Under the pieces are notes generated by a model. That model had not been told where the DNA came from. It made no database searches and saw only the letters and a list, made by a program, of their open reading frames with translations. The position numbers and the translations under genes were made by a program. Shown one piece after another: positions 1-6,864 of a DNA stretch of 64,000 nucleotides. This DNA is from JANOGU01 sp964499865 (GTDB taxonomy: Bacteria > Pseudomonadota > Alphaproteobacteria > Rhodobacterales > Rhodobacteraceae): positions 1 through 64,000 of the forward strand of contig CAZCPY010000001.1 in NCBI GenBank assembly GCA_964499865.1, in the 5' to 3' direction. Within the stretch, counting starts at the first letter, position 1. Each line of letters starts with the position of its first letter.

Positions 1-225
1 GACTGCGGCGAGTTCGGACAATTCAGTACATGCTGAAGGTATCCTTCAGGCTCTGCTCTACGGTAAATTATATATACGGAACGCAGTGTGCGTAGCTACG
101 GAGTGGATGTATAAATAATTTACGTCGTAGACCTATCTTTTGGATAGACTGTATTCGCTGACTGACCAGGGATCAGTCTTAACCCTTTTTAAACAAAAGG
201 ATCGACTCTGCTGAATTGTTTATCG

Positions 226-310
226 AAAAAGAGAAGCGCCGTGCTCACCTACTTCGCCCCTTCCACAATTGATTATATGGGATAGGAGTTAGAGGATTCA
301 GCGCTTCTCT
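226..310 (-). terminator. Terminator-like hairpin closing the left minus-strand gene cluster
   Basis: On the minus strand a perfect 10-base stem (301-310 pairing with 230-239) is followed directly by a run of Ts (plus-strand A run ending at 230). The apical part is long (61 bases) and contains further pairing potential, so it may be more than a plain terminator. It lies downstream of the minus-strand genes at 424-2424 and would end their transcript. Confidence 0.5.
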
Positions 311-338
311 GGTCGATGTCGGAATCGACAGCTATAAG

Positions 339-378
339 TAGCCGTCAATTATCTTGTGACACAAAACCGGCTATTTTT
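339..378 (+). terminator. Rho-independent terminator-like hairpin, plus strand
   Basis: TAGCCG (339-344) pairs with CGGCTA (368-373) and is followed by TTTTT (374-378). The loop holds a second small palindrome (TTGTG/CACAA). It would end a plus-strand transcript arriving from the left edge, either from a gene outside the window or from the structured non-coding region itself. Confidence 0.55.
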
Positions 379-423
379 CTCACCGGGCCGTGTCTGCGTG
401 TCACTGGCGGGAAGATCGCCGCC

Positions 424-861
424 CTAGTCCTCTTCTAGCGTAACGGCGTAGGTGTTGGTAATGGTTTCGATCACGTTATCGTGATGAATCCACTCGATTC
501 TGGTATTTGAACCCGCCGGTAGAGTCTCTGACGGTAGTTCGATAGAGATGGTGATTGTTCCAGACCCTCCCTCGTTATTCCACCAACCGTTGTGACCACG
601 CCAATCCCACTTCTCAAAAAACTCCTCGATCGTACCGAGGAGCAGCGGATCATTGATGGTCTGCTTTTTTGGTTGTATGGAAACCATCGCTTCGTACCCG
701 TCCATGCTGTCTCCGTATCCGGAGTACTCGATAACAATTTCTACACCAGTACCTCTATCCGGGGCGTCCGGATCTTGGCTGGCTAGCAGCATCGCGCATT
801 GGGATTGGATTTCGTCCAGGAGCTTTTTGAGAGCGTTATTGAGTGTGATTCCGTGCTTCAT
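424..861 (-). CDS. DUF6878-like hypothetical protein
   Basis: This 145-residue soluble protein has no signal peptide or membrane segment. The middle and C-terminal parts carry an EYSGYGDS segment and a GHNGWWNNEGGSGT segment. These resemble what I remember of the DUF6878 family (a Y-x-G-x-GDS motif, then G-W-x-N-N-x-G-G-x-G-T). That family has no known function and turns up in mobile elements and phages. It is the last gene of a four-gene minus-strand cluster ending toward the hairpin region at 226-310. It is probably an accessory protein, because its neighbours are not structural. The family match is from memory and unverified. Confidence 0.75.
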   Translation of the reverse strand: MKHGITLNNALKKLLDEIQSQCAMLLASQDPDAPDRGTGVEIVIEYSGYGDSMDGYEAMVSIQPKKQTINDPLLLGTIEEFFEKWDWRGHNGWWNNEGGSGTITISIELPSETLPAGSNTRIEWIHHDNVIETITNTYAVTLEED

Positions 862-882
862 TTGTTGAATGGGCGCGTGTGT

Positions 883-1287
883 TCAGGTGGTGGGTCGATG
901 CGCTTGATTCTGTTCTTGGGTATTGTCCGACTGTCTATTTAGCTTTTCTAGCTCTTTCTCCGTGGATGATACGTTGCGCAGCATCCAATCGGCCGGCTGA
1001 ATCAGAGATAGCCAGTCTTTTACGGTTGGTAGCCATCGAAGATCCTCTCGGACGTGGTCTTCGCCGATAGAGCGGACCGGGACTGTCTTTCCATCGGAGT
1101 TAGTCATGACAGTGCCGAATTCTCGCTCACACTCAAAGATTCCCTCCGCGTGGTGGCGCAACGCTCTGTGTCTGAAGTTAGCGTAGTGCTCTTTTGAAGC
1201 ATCAAACCATGAGTGAATCTTTATGTAGTCTTCCCACTTACCGCCGTAACGTTTAGCGGAGACTTGGGCGCGCTCGTACGGGTGCAT
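883..1287 (-). CDS. DUF6915-like hypothetical protein
   Basis: A 134-residue protein beginning MHPYERAQ. It contains the blocks GGKWEDYIKIHSWFD, FRHRALRHHAEGIF and TNSDGKTVPVRSIGE, then a DWLSLIQPADWM block near residue 100. This layout matches my recollection of the DUF6915 family, a small family of unknown function in bacteria and phages; the His-rich RHRALRHHAEG segment is its hallmark. The C-terminal 30 residues are polar and probably disordered. Its start overlaps the end of the upstream gene by 35 bases, consistent with translational coupling in one minus-strand operon. No catalytic role can be assigned. Confidence 0.8.
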   Translation of the reverse strand: MHPYERAQVSAKRYGGKWEDYIKIHSWFDASKEHYANFRHRALRHHAEGIFECEREFGTVMTNSDGKTVPVRSIGEDHVREDLRWLPTVKDWLSLIQPADWMLRNVSSTEKELEKLNRQSDNTQEQNQAHRPTT

Positions 1288-2053
1288 CAGAGGTTTCGTT
1301 GTTAAGACCTTGTTCCAAAGGGTATTTCAGATATTTCAGTGTGGCTACTTCAATGTACCCATTTTCATGGATATCTAAGATCGCTTCAGAGAGCGGCGCC
1401 GCTAGCTCTAAATATCCGAATGGCTCTTCTACTGTGATGATCCCTTCTGCGACCTTTGTCAGATTTACGACACGAAGCTTGTCCGTGTGATCATCTCCCC
1501 ACATACAACCGGCAACGAAGGCGAACTCTAGAAACAGGTCAGCTCGTACCATCGGTTCCAGGTTTTTAATGTCGAATGTTCTGTACCACCCGAAACGGTG
1601 GCTGTAACCAGGTTCTAGCTTTTCCTGCGAGCCTTCGTAGTCCAACATTGTTCCGTAAAATTCTTTAGTGGTCGCTAGTGCAGGCACCAAGAACTCCACC
1701 GGACAAAAATTGTTTTCAACAGTGCATAGCGGCTCGAAAGTGTCGCCAAGTCTAGCTAGTTGGGTACATGTGTACCGTCCAGAATACAACGCATACCAAC
1801 CATCTGGACCTAAGAACGGGAAGAACGTTTTATCCGCCAGCGACGGATATCCTCGATCATATCCGCCGATGTTTTTGCTGGTCCTGCGATCGAACACTTC
1901 GATACGCTGAGTCGACCAGTATGGCTTCGGGTTCTGAATCTCCTGAATGGTGATATAGAAGGGCGTCCTAGGGAACCGATCGACCGTAAGTTTTTCTGTG
2001 CTGTTCATTGGCTGGTAAGGACTTTCTAACAAAAAGAAAGAATGGGAGGCCAT
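1253..2053 (-). CDS. Hypothetical protein, 266 residues
   Basis: I do not recognise this protein. It is soluble, rich in aromatic residues, and has no signal peptide, membrane segment or obvious catalytic motif. Several short Tyr- and Trp-containing beta-strand-like segments lie between residues 30 and 180. The chosen start (2053) has a GAGG-like ribosome site just upstream; a second ATG at 2008 is possible but lacks one. It lies between the winged-helix regulator gene upstream and the DUF6915-like gene, whose start it overlaps by 35 bases, so all are probably co-transcribed. The three downstream genes of this cluster look like non-structural accessory functions. Confidence 0.7.
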   Translation of the reverse strand: MASHSFFLLESPYQPMNSTEKLTVDRFPRTPFYITIQEIQNPKPYWSTQRIEVFDRRTSKNIGGYDRGYPSLADKTFFPFLGPDGWYALYSGRYTCTQLARLGDTFEPLCTVENNFCPVEFLVPALATTKEFYGTMLDYEGSQEKLEPGYSHRFGWYRTFDIKNLEPMVRADLFLEFAFVAGCMWGDDHTDKLRVVNLTKVAEGIITVEEPFGYLELAAPLSEAILDIHENGYIEVATLKYLKYPLEQGLNNETSDAPVRARPSLR

Positions 2054-2082
2054 GATTCTGCCTCATGGCCAAAGGCATTAGA

Positions 2083-2424
2083 TCAAGCTAAAGCGGCGAG
2101 GTGTTCGCTGCGTAGCTTGTTGATTGTGATTTTGTTCGGGCCGCGCGCGCCAGTCATGTCGTAGGTAGCAACCGTACGAACTAGGCCTGCGTCTCGAAGC
2201 TTGGAAATCGCGCGACGGATCGTACGCGGATGGCAGCCTACTGCCTCAGCGAGATCTTCGTTGCTAGCGATCAACCAGTTTCTGTCTTCAGACAGGGCTG
2301 TCTCCACAAGAACTTCGTAGACATTAGCAGTCGACGTACCTACACGCTCCGCGACCGCGGAGATAGGGTCGACCCCAGCCATCTTCTGAGAAAGAAACGA
2401 TGAATATTTGGATGAACGGGTCAT
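2083..2424 (-). CDS. Winged helix-turn-helix transcriptional regulator
   Basis: A 113-residue DNA-binding protein. Residues about 55-95 form a clear winged helix-turn-helix: a helix in the NEDLAEAVGCHP segment, the recognition helix in PRTIRRAISKLRDAGLV, then the wing around TYDMTGARGPNKI. This is like the replication-initiator and GntR/MarR-type folds used by small phage regulators. It is the first gene of the minus-strand cluster and is divergent from the structural module. The intergenic region holds an inverted repeat (2435-2441 and 2456-2462) across the -35 of the rightward promoter. I infer that it may repress or time that promoter and its own; no direct evidence exists in the sequence. 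Confidence 0.8.
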   Translation of the reverse strand: MTRSSKYSSFLSQKMAGVDPISAVAERVGTSTANVYEVLVETALSEDRNWLIASNEDLAEAVGCHPRTIRRAISKLRDAGLVRTVATYDMTGARGPNKITINKLRSEHLAALA

Positions 2425-2434
2425 GATTAAAATT

Positions 2435-2462
2435 TGTAGTCCTGTTTGTAATGTTGACTACA
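2435..2462. promoter_or_regulatory. Candidate operator (inverted repeat)
   Basis: TGTAGTC (2435-2441) and GACTACA (2456-2462) form a perfect 7-base inverted repeat with a 14-base spacer, so half-site centres are two DNA turns apart. The right half overlaps the -35 box of the plus-strand promoter. It lies 11 bases upstream of the start codon of the winged-helix regulator gene. This is the classic geometry for a dimeric regulator, but binding is inferred. Confidence 0.5.
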
Positions 2463-2482
2463 TTAAACTTATGCCGCATAAT
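2454..2482 (+). promoter_or_regulatory. Sigma70-like promoter for the structural module
   Basis: TTGACT (2454-2459), a spacer of exactly 17 bases and CATAAT (2477-2482) closely match the bacterial housekeeping consensus (TTGACA-N17-TATAAT). It points toward the first structural gene at 2528 and lies in the only divergent intergenic space of the window. A host-type consensus in front of virion genes is notable because the phage also encodes its own sigma-like factor and polymerase. Confidence 0.7.
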
Positions 2483-2527
2483 CATCGAGTTTTCTCACTA
2501 GAATAGGTTAGCTCCTATGAGTAGCCT

Positions 2528-3406
2528 ATGGATAAGCTAGCCTTAAAATTTATTACCGCGCCGAGAAAGACGCCGGCGATTCACGGAGTTATAGACAGAC
2601 TGGTTGTTAAGGATCGCTCTTTGTTAGAGCCGCCCAAGGCTAAAGACATAGCGAAGTTGAAGCAGGTAGCCACCTACATGGCTAAAGCTGAGCCGCACAA
2701 ATTAAAAGACACGGCGGTTTTTACTGGCGGCGTTAGATCATCCGAGCTCATAAAACAGATTCATAAGCTTCGGAATAGAGATACGGTTATTGACCGGCTC
2801 ACCGGGCACAGGGACTTTATGGCGCAGGCAGTTTCTCATATGACACCAGAGTCGATCGAGCAGACACCCGCAGCGTACATGCCTATAGCGGATACGGTAT
2901 TCCAACAGGATAGACACCGCGGTACATTGATTCATGAATTAGGTCATGCAATCGATCTAAATCCGAAGAAGGACCAGGGAAACTGGTCTCTAGTGATTAG
3001 AAACGCTATTAAGCCTACATTAGTCAAGGAGTTTAATGCGTGGAGAAAGGGTCGTAAGGCATACCAATCTGGATTCGCGCTATCAAACAAGCCTACTGCC
3101 GACAGACGCGACTATCACGAAGTTATGCGGCAATATAACGCTGCTAAATATCCTGCGTTCGGATCCTATGCCGGCGCGACTGTTGGCGGATTGGTGGGTA
3201 CGGCGGCAGGAGTAGCCGGCGCAGCGGCGATCGAAAGCCCGGTACTTGCTTTAGGAACTATCGGCGGCGCGCTCGGAGGTTTCGGCGGCGCGCTTGGCGG
3301 AGCCGCTGCAGGTGCGGAATACGCCAGACTCGCTGGGCCAAGGCTGCAGCGTAAGGCCGATAGGCAGTTAGATAAGGCATTCGCTAGCTTAAAGACGCGG
3401 AGGTAA
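2528..3406 (+). CDS. Zincin-like (HELGH) putative metalloprotease with C-terminal glycine-zipper segments
   Basis: A 292-residue protein. HELGHAID at about residues 136-143 is a canonical zinc-protease HExxH motif, with the two His residues and a Glu as expected; the third ligand is not certain. Residues about 215-265 are a long Gly/Ala-rich hydrophobic stretch (repeated GGxxG and GAxxG patterns) typical of glycine-zipper membrane insertion, followed by a basic tail. It is the first gene behind the strong promoter at 2454 and precedes fibre and inner-virion genes. It may be a virion protein ejected with DNA that inserts in or cuts at the host envelope. The substrate is unknown and the start lacks a good ribosome site. 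Confidence 0.7.
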   Translation: MDKLALKFITAPRKTPAIHGVIDRLVVKDRSLLEPPKAKDIAKLKQVATYMAKAEPHKLKDTAVFTGGVRSSELIKQIHKLRNRDTVIDRLTGHRDFMAQAVSHMTPESIEQTPAAYMPIADTVFQQDRHRGTLIHELGHAIDLNPKKDQGNWSLVIRNAIKPTLVKEFNAWRKGRKAYQSGFALSNKPTADRRDYHEVMRQYNAAKYPAFGSYAGATVGGLVGTAAGVAGAAAIESPVLALGTIGGALGGFGGALGGAAAGAEYARLAGPRLQRKADRQLDKAFASLKTRR

Positions 3407-3409
3407 TCA

Positions 3410-3679
3410 GTGGGCCAGGAAATAACGTTCTTCTACTCGCCTTTTTGCAAGCACTGTCCAGTAGCACTAGAACAGATAACTAAAGTTTTATTAGATAACG
3501 GTCTTACATTTATAGCCAGAATGCCGTACGCTTCTGAGCGTGCAAAGCTTACCGGTATTCCCGCTTTATATTTACCAGCCGGTACACTAGGGTATAAAGA
3601 ACCGTACCTTCTTATAGGCGGTCAGCTGGCTGTACTCCTTCAGAAACTGATATCTGGCGCACATGCAGAAACTAATTGA
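3410..3679 (+). CDS. Thioredoxin/glutaredoxin-like small protein
   Basis: An 89-residue protein starting at GTG, with a strong GGAGG ribosome site about five bases upstream. EITFFYSPFCKHCP at the N-terminus gives a beta strand followed by a CxxC (CKHC) redox motif. Further on, TGIPALYLPAG supplies the cis-proline loop expected in thioredoxin-fold proteins. It is short for the fold, as in glutaredoxins such as NrdH. It may reduce or oxidise thiols in virion or host proteins. Alternatively, since it sits among virion genes and not with nucleotide metabolism, it may serve disulfide formation in the tail fibres. The role is inferred; the fold call is fairly secure. Confidence 0.7.
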   Translation: MGQEITFFYSPFCKHCPVALEQITKVLLDNGLTFIARMPYASERAKLTGIPALYLPAGTLGYKEPYLLIGGQLAVLLQKLISGAHAETN

Positions 3680-3878
3680 AACCGCCCGGCAGAATTTACA
3701 TAAGATTGCGGCTCTTGGCCGAAGTGTCGCGCTGCGCCCGCAGACAGCTCGCACACCTTCTCCAACTCTACCGTCTGTTGTCGGCGGTCAACCGGCTGAG
3801 GTGATAAAGCCGAGGCCTAGCCGCAGTCCCTCTAGCCTATCTACCGTAAAGGGGCGCGACGATGGCAAGTCAGTTTAA
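3663..3878 (+). CDS. Small proline- and serine-rich protein, 71 residues
   Basis: I do not recognise this protein. The first 20 residues could form a helix with a KIAALG segment; the rest is Pro/Ser/Arg-rich and probably disordered. It overlaps the preceding gene by 17 bases and the following fibre gene by 17 bases, which would make translation coupled. No clear ribosome site precedes its ATG. It fills the only gap between two real genes in the right frame, which is the main support for it. A role as a linker or chaperone for the adjacent fibre is possible but unproven. Confidence 0.45.
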   Translation: MQKLIETARQNLHKIAALGRSVALRPQTARTPSPTLPSVVGGQPAEVIKPRPSRSPSSLSTVKGRDDGKSV

Positions 3879-6864
3879 TGCTACACACGTAAACGTGCCC
3901 TACGATCCAGCCATAGCCGGACTTTTGTCGTCACCGGCTCGTAGACTAAACATCTTCTATCCTCCGGCGGTAACGGCTGTCGCTAAGCCGGTTCTATTAG
4001 TAGTTAAATATACCGGATCTACTTCAGCACGTGACACGCAATATTCTTCTATAACTGAAATTCCGTGGCGTCTTCTTAATTCCGGACAGTTTGTAGTTGT
4101 TTCTATTTCAGTGTCGGTCCCGAATGAACTCGAGGCAGGCGGTAACATATGGCATCCGCCAGAGTTAGCTATTAACGGGCCGCAGGATCAAGCCTCGGCT
4201 AATTGGGGCAGAGTCGATCGAGACATGGCGATAAAAGACGTCGCCTACGCTATCGACTGGCTTAAGCGCCCGAACAACATGCTGCTGTACGGGCTAAACG
4301 GTGCGGTAATCGCATATGGAGACGGGCCGGCGGCTTGGGCGGTTCTTATGAATGCTTTTGGGCCTGCATGGGGTACGTTAGGAAAAGCATCGTTCGCTGC
4401 TGGAATGAAGACGAGACCGGACGCGATTATCGTTACAAAGCCACATGGAGTGTTCTTACAGTCCGTGGCAGGATCCGTTGCTGCCAACTCGCTGCCTGAT
4501 GTGTTAGACGCCGGTGTCGCGGCCGCGACTATGGAAGATACGTTTTCGGCCTATCTGCCACAACTATCCGCACTGACTGTAGGATCCAACGAATCCTTAT
4601 TCCCAGGCATCAGAAAAAAGAACGCTAGCATCCCTATACTGGCCTATTCGGATAGGGAGGTTGCCGAAGGTGTACCGGCTATAACGGCAGTTGATTTCAC
4701 ACTTGGCGTCGACGCATCCGGAGCGACCGTACAGCCAATAGCACCCGTATTATCACAGTTAGCGTTCCAGGATGACGGCTACAACACCGCGTTGTTATCA
4801 GCGTACGCAGCATATTTAGACGCTCTCTATACGGGCGGTTTTCATAATGTCAACTCTAAGTTTTTCGCTAAGGTCGGTAAAACGCGCAATTGGGGATCTG
4901 TTCGCTACCAAACTGTATCAGACGACACAGCACTGGCCACTGAGGTATTAAATTGGTCTCTCAACTTAATACAGCAGCCCGATTTAGACCTCACAGATGA
5001 GCCGATTCCGGACACAACTCCGCCGGGCGTTCCTCAGGGGCTCGTCGCCACCGGCGGGACAGCTAAAATCACATTAGATTGGACTGATAACCAGGAAAGC
5101 GATCTAGCCGGTTATCGAGTTTACAGAGGAACCGTAAGTGGTGGGCCGTATACGCTAATCACTCCGGCTCTCGTTACGAGTTCTGCCTATGTCGATACTA
5201 CTCCTGTCGTAGGAACGATATATTATTACGTTGTTCGCGCTGAAGACGACGCCGCGAATCAAAGCGCTAACTCAAGTCAGGTGGTTGGAGTTGCGTCGGC
5301 TCTCGGATCATCAGCGGATACAACCGCCCCGCCGGTGCCGACAGGACTCGCAGCGACGGCGCAGAACGGCGCAGTGTCCTTAACATGGAACCCCGTAGTC
5401 GCTACTGATTTGCGAGGGTATTTCGTCTCGCGCGCTACAGTTTCTGGCGGCCCGTACACCGCCTTATTTGGTGTAGCGCTGACACAGAACTCTTATGTCG
5501 ATACTACCGCGATAAACGGGACTACGTACTATTACGTCGTAAGCTCCATAGATATAGCTCTTAATGAGAGCGCGGACTCCGCGCAGGTATCTGCGACACC
5601 GGCCGCGCCGGTGACGCCGCCTGTCTGTAATACTCCGTGCGTATTAGCAAACGACGGATCTAGCGTACCGCCAGTCTTCTTAGATACGTACAACGATTGC
5701 AACGTCGGCGCGCCGGTAGCCGGGCTTCGTGCGCGGTGTTATACGATCTCCGGGGACTTACTGACAACAGTAACATTTGGAACGTATACGCCGGCCGCGG
5801 CACCTGACCAGTGGGGTTCTGAAATTATCGAAACACAGGATGTTCTTGGTGCCCGGTATGAGATAGTAAACCTACCGGTTAAGAATTCCACGTTAGTTCC
5901 GGATGGCTTTTTAAGGGTTGTGTGGGACGTTAGCGACCCGTGCTTTGAGGAGAATGTACTGGTCGAGAGAACATACGTGTTTCCTGTTGACACAACTAAG
6001 TGTGTAATTTTGTCGTGGCCTGCCGTAACCGGCGCGAATCTTTATTCCGTAACTTCGAGTATCGGTGGAATAATCGGCTATACACGGCACACAGTATTCT
6101 TAGACACTGTAGCCAAGCGCACTAGTGTTAAGTTGTTAGGTACTAATAATACGGTGTGGGAGCTATTTGTGCTAGACAGTCAAGGAACTCGTGTCGTTAA
6201 GCAATCTACCGCGGCTATAGAAGACGTAGATGAGCTCGTGCTAGAGGCGCCGGGCGGCGGCCTATGGTCTGTTCGAGTTAACCCAGTCGGACCGACCTTG
6301 GTCACCACATCTATCGCTACCGGCTCGCCGAGCTCTGTAGTGCTCGGTAATAGTCACGGAATGTTTTCAATATCAGTTCAAGATAACGGCACGTTAGTAT
6401 CCTCCCCATTAGGTTCCGGAATCGTGACTGGTATGCTAGGGTCTTACTCCGTTTCTGCGTATTCGACGACTCAGACACCGAACAGCAACGGTAATCTTGC
6501 CGTTCTGAGCACAGTAGCTACAGAAGATCTTGAGATCATAAGAACGACTAGGAAAATGTGTCTCATAACCGGGCGCTTAGCCGATGTGTTCGGTGTTGGC
6601 CGGCCACATACTAAGTTGAACGTGTTCACGCACTACCAAGACATCGCATCACCGGTTCAGGCAACATGGATGAGCGCCTATGGCGAGCGCTCGATCGACG
6701 TGGCGCCGGACGGTAGTTTCGCGTTTCCGGCTATGCAAGGCTCTGTGGTAACTCTAGAGTTTCCGGCTTCTGGAGTTGCGTATAAAGCGGTAGTCCCGTC
6801 TACACTACAGGTAGATTTCTCTCAGCTAGAGACTTTGCCGATTGAATTGCGGCGAGGCGAATAA
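3862..6864 (+). CDS. Tail fibre/adhesin with inactive alpha/beta-hydrolase-like head and two fibronectin type III domains
   Basis: A 1000-residue protein. Residues about 20-370 look like an alpha/beta-hydrolase fold (strand LLVVKYTG, helix AIDWLKRP, then an elbow, a late SDREVAEGVP segment and a His near GGFHN). However, the nucleophile elbow reads YGDGPA instead of G-x-S-x-G, so the usual Ser is missing. Residues about 385-475 and 488-580 are two fibronectin type III domains with the conserved GYRVYRG/SGGPYT and TIYYYVVRA strands. The rest is beta-rich. It precedes a 1772-residue fibre in the same operon (overlap of 1 base). I infer a host-surface-binding tail protein, not an active esterase. 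Confidence 0.65.
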   Translation: MASQFNATHVNVPYDPAIAGLLSSPARRLNIFYPPAVTAVAKPVLLVVKYTGSTSARDTQYSSITEIPWRLLNSGQFVVVSISVSVPNELEAGGNIWHPPELAINGPQDQASANWGRVDRDMAIKDVAYAIDWLKRPNNMLLYGLNGAVIAYGDGPAAWAVLMNAFGPAWGTLGKASFAAGMKTRPDAIIVTKPHGVFLQSVAGSVAANSLPDVLDAGVAAATMEDTFSAYLPQLSALTVGSNESLFPGIRKKNASIPILAYSDREVAEGVPAITAVDFTLGVDASGATVQPIAPVLSQLAFQDDGYNTALLSAYAAYLDALYTGGFHNVNSKFFAKVGKTRNWGSVRYQTVSDDTALATEVLNWSLNLIQQPDLDLTDEPIPDTTPPGVPQGLVATGGTAKITLDWTDNQESDLAGYRVYRGTVSGGPYTLITPALVTSSAYVDTTPVVGTIYYYVVRAEDDAANQSANSSQVVGVASALGSSADTTAPPVPTGLAATAQNGAVSLTWNPVVATDLRGYFVSRATVSGGPYTALFGVALTQNSYVDTTAINGTTYYYVVSSIDIALNESADSAQVSATPAAPVTPPVCNTPCVLANDGSSVPPVFLDTYNDCNVGAPVAGLRARCYTISGDLLTTVTFGTYTPAAAPDQWGSEIIETQDVLGARYEIVNLPVKNSTLVPDGFLRVVWDVSDPCFEENVLVERTYVFPVDTTKCVILSWPAVTGANLYSVTSSIGGIIGYTRHTVFLDTVAKRTSVKLLGTNNTVWELFVLDSQGTRVVKQSTAAIEDVDELVLEAPGGGLWSVRVNPVGPTLVTTSIATGSPSSVVLGNSHGMFSISVQDNGTLVSSPLGSGIVTGMLGSYSVSAYSTTQTPNSNGNLAVLSTVATEDLEIIRTTRKMCLITGRLADVFGVGRPHTKLNVFTHYQDIASPVQATWMSAYGERSIDVAPDGSFAFPAMQGSVVTLEFPASGVAYKAVVPSTLQVDFSQLETLPIELRRGE

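Larger units (their letters stand above)
33..378. other. Non-coding, inverted-repeat-rich intergenic region
   Basis: No credible gene lies in 1-423. The stretch holds a chain of inverted repeats: 33-39 with 43-49; an AT-rich arm 63-77 with 109-123 (14 of 15 positions pair) that encloses the small hairpin 82-85/89-92 and the 10-base palindrome 91-100; 133-137 with 143-147; 160-165 with 173-178; 184-189 with 195-200; 230-239 with 301-310; 312-317 with 324-329; and 339-344 with 368-373. The last one on the plus strand is followed by five Ts, and the long one on the minus strand is followed by Ts. The region could be a structured non-coding RNA, a packaging or replication site, or an unusually elaborate bidirectional terminator zone. 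The sequence alone does not decide between these. Confidence 0.5.

Noticed and set aside
230..310. A tRNA in the left non-coding region
   Set aside because: The long hairpin has no T-arm GGTTC-type consensus or CCA-like end and the spacing does not fit a cloverleaf.
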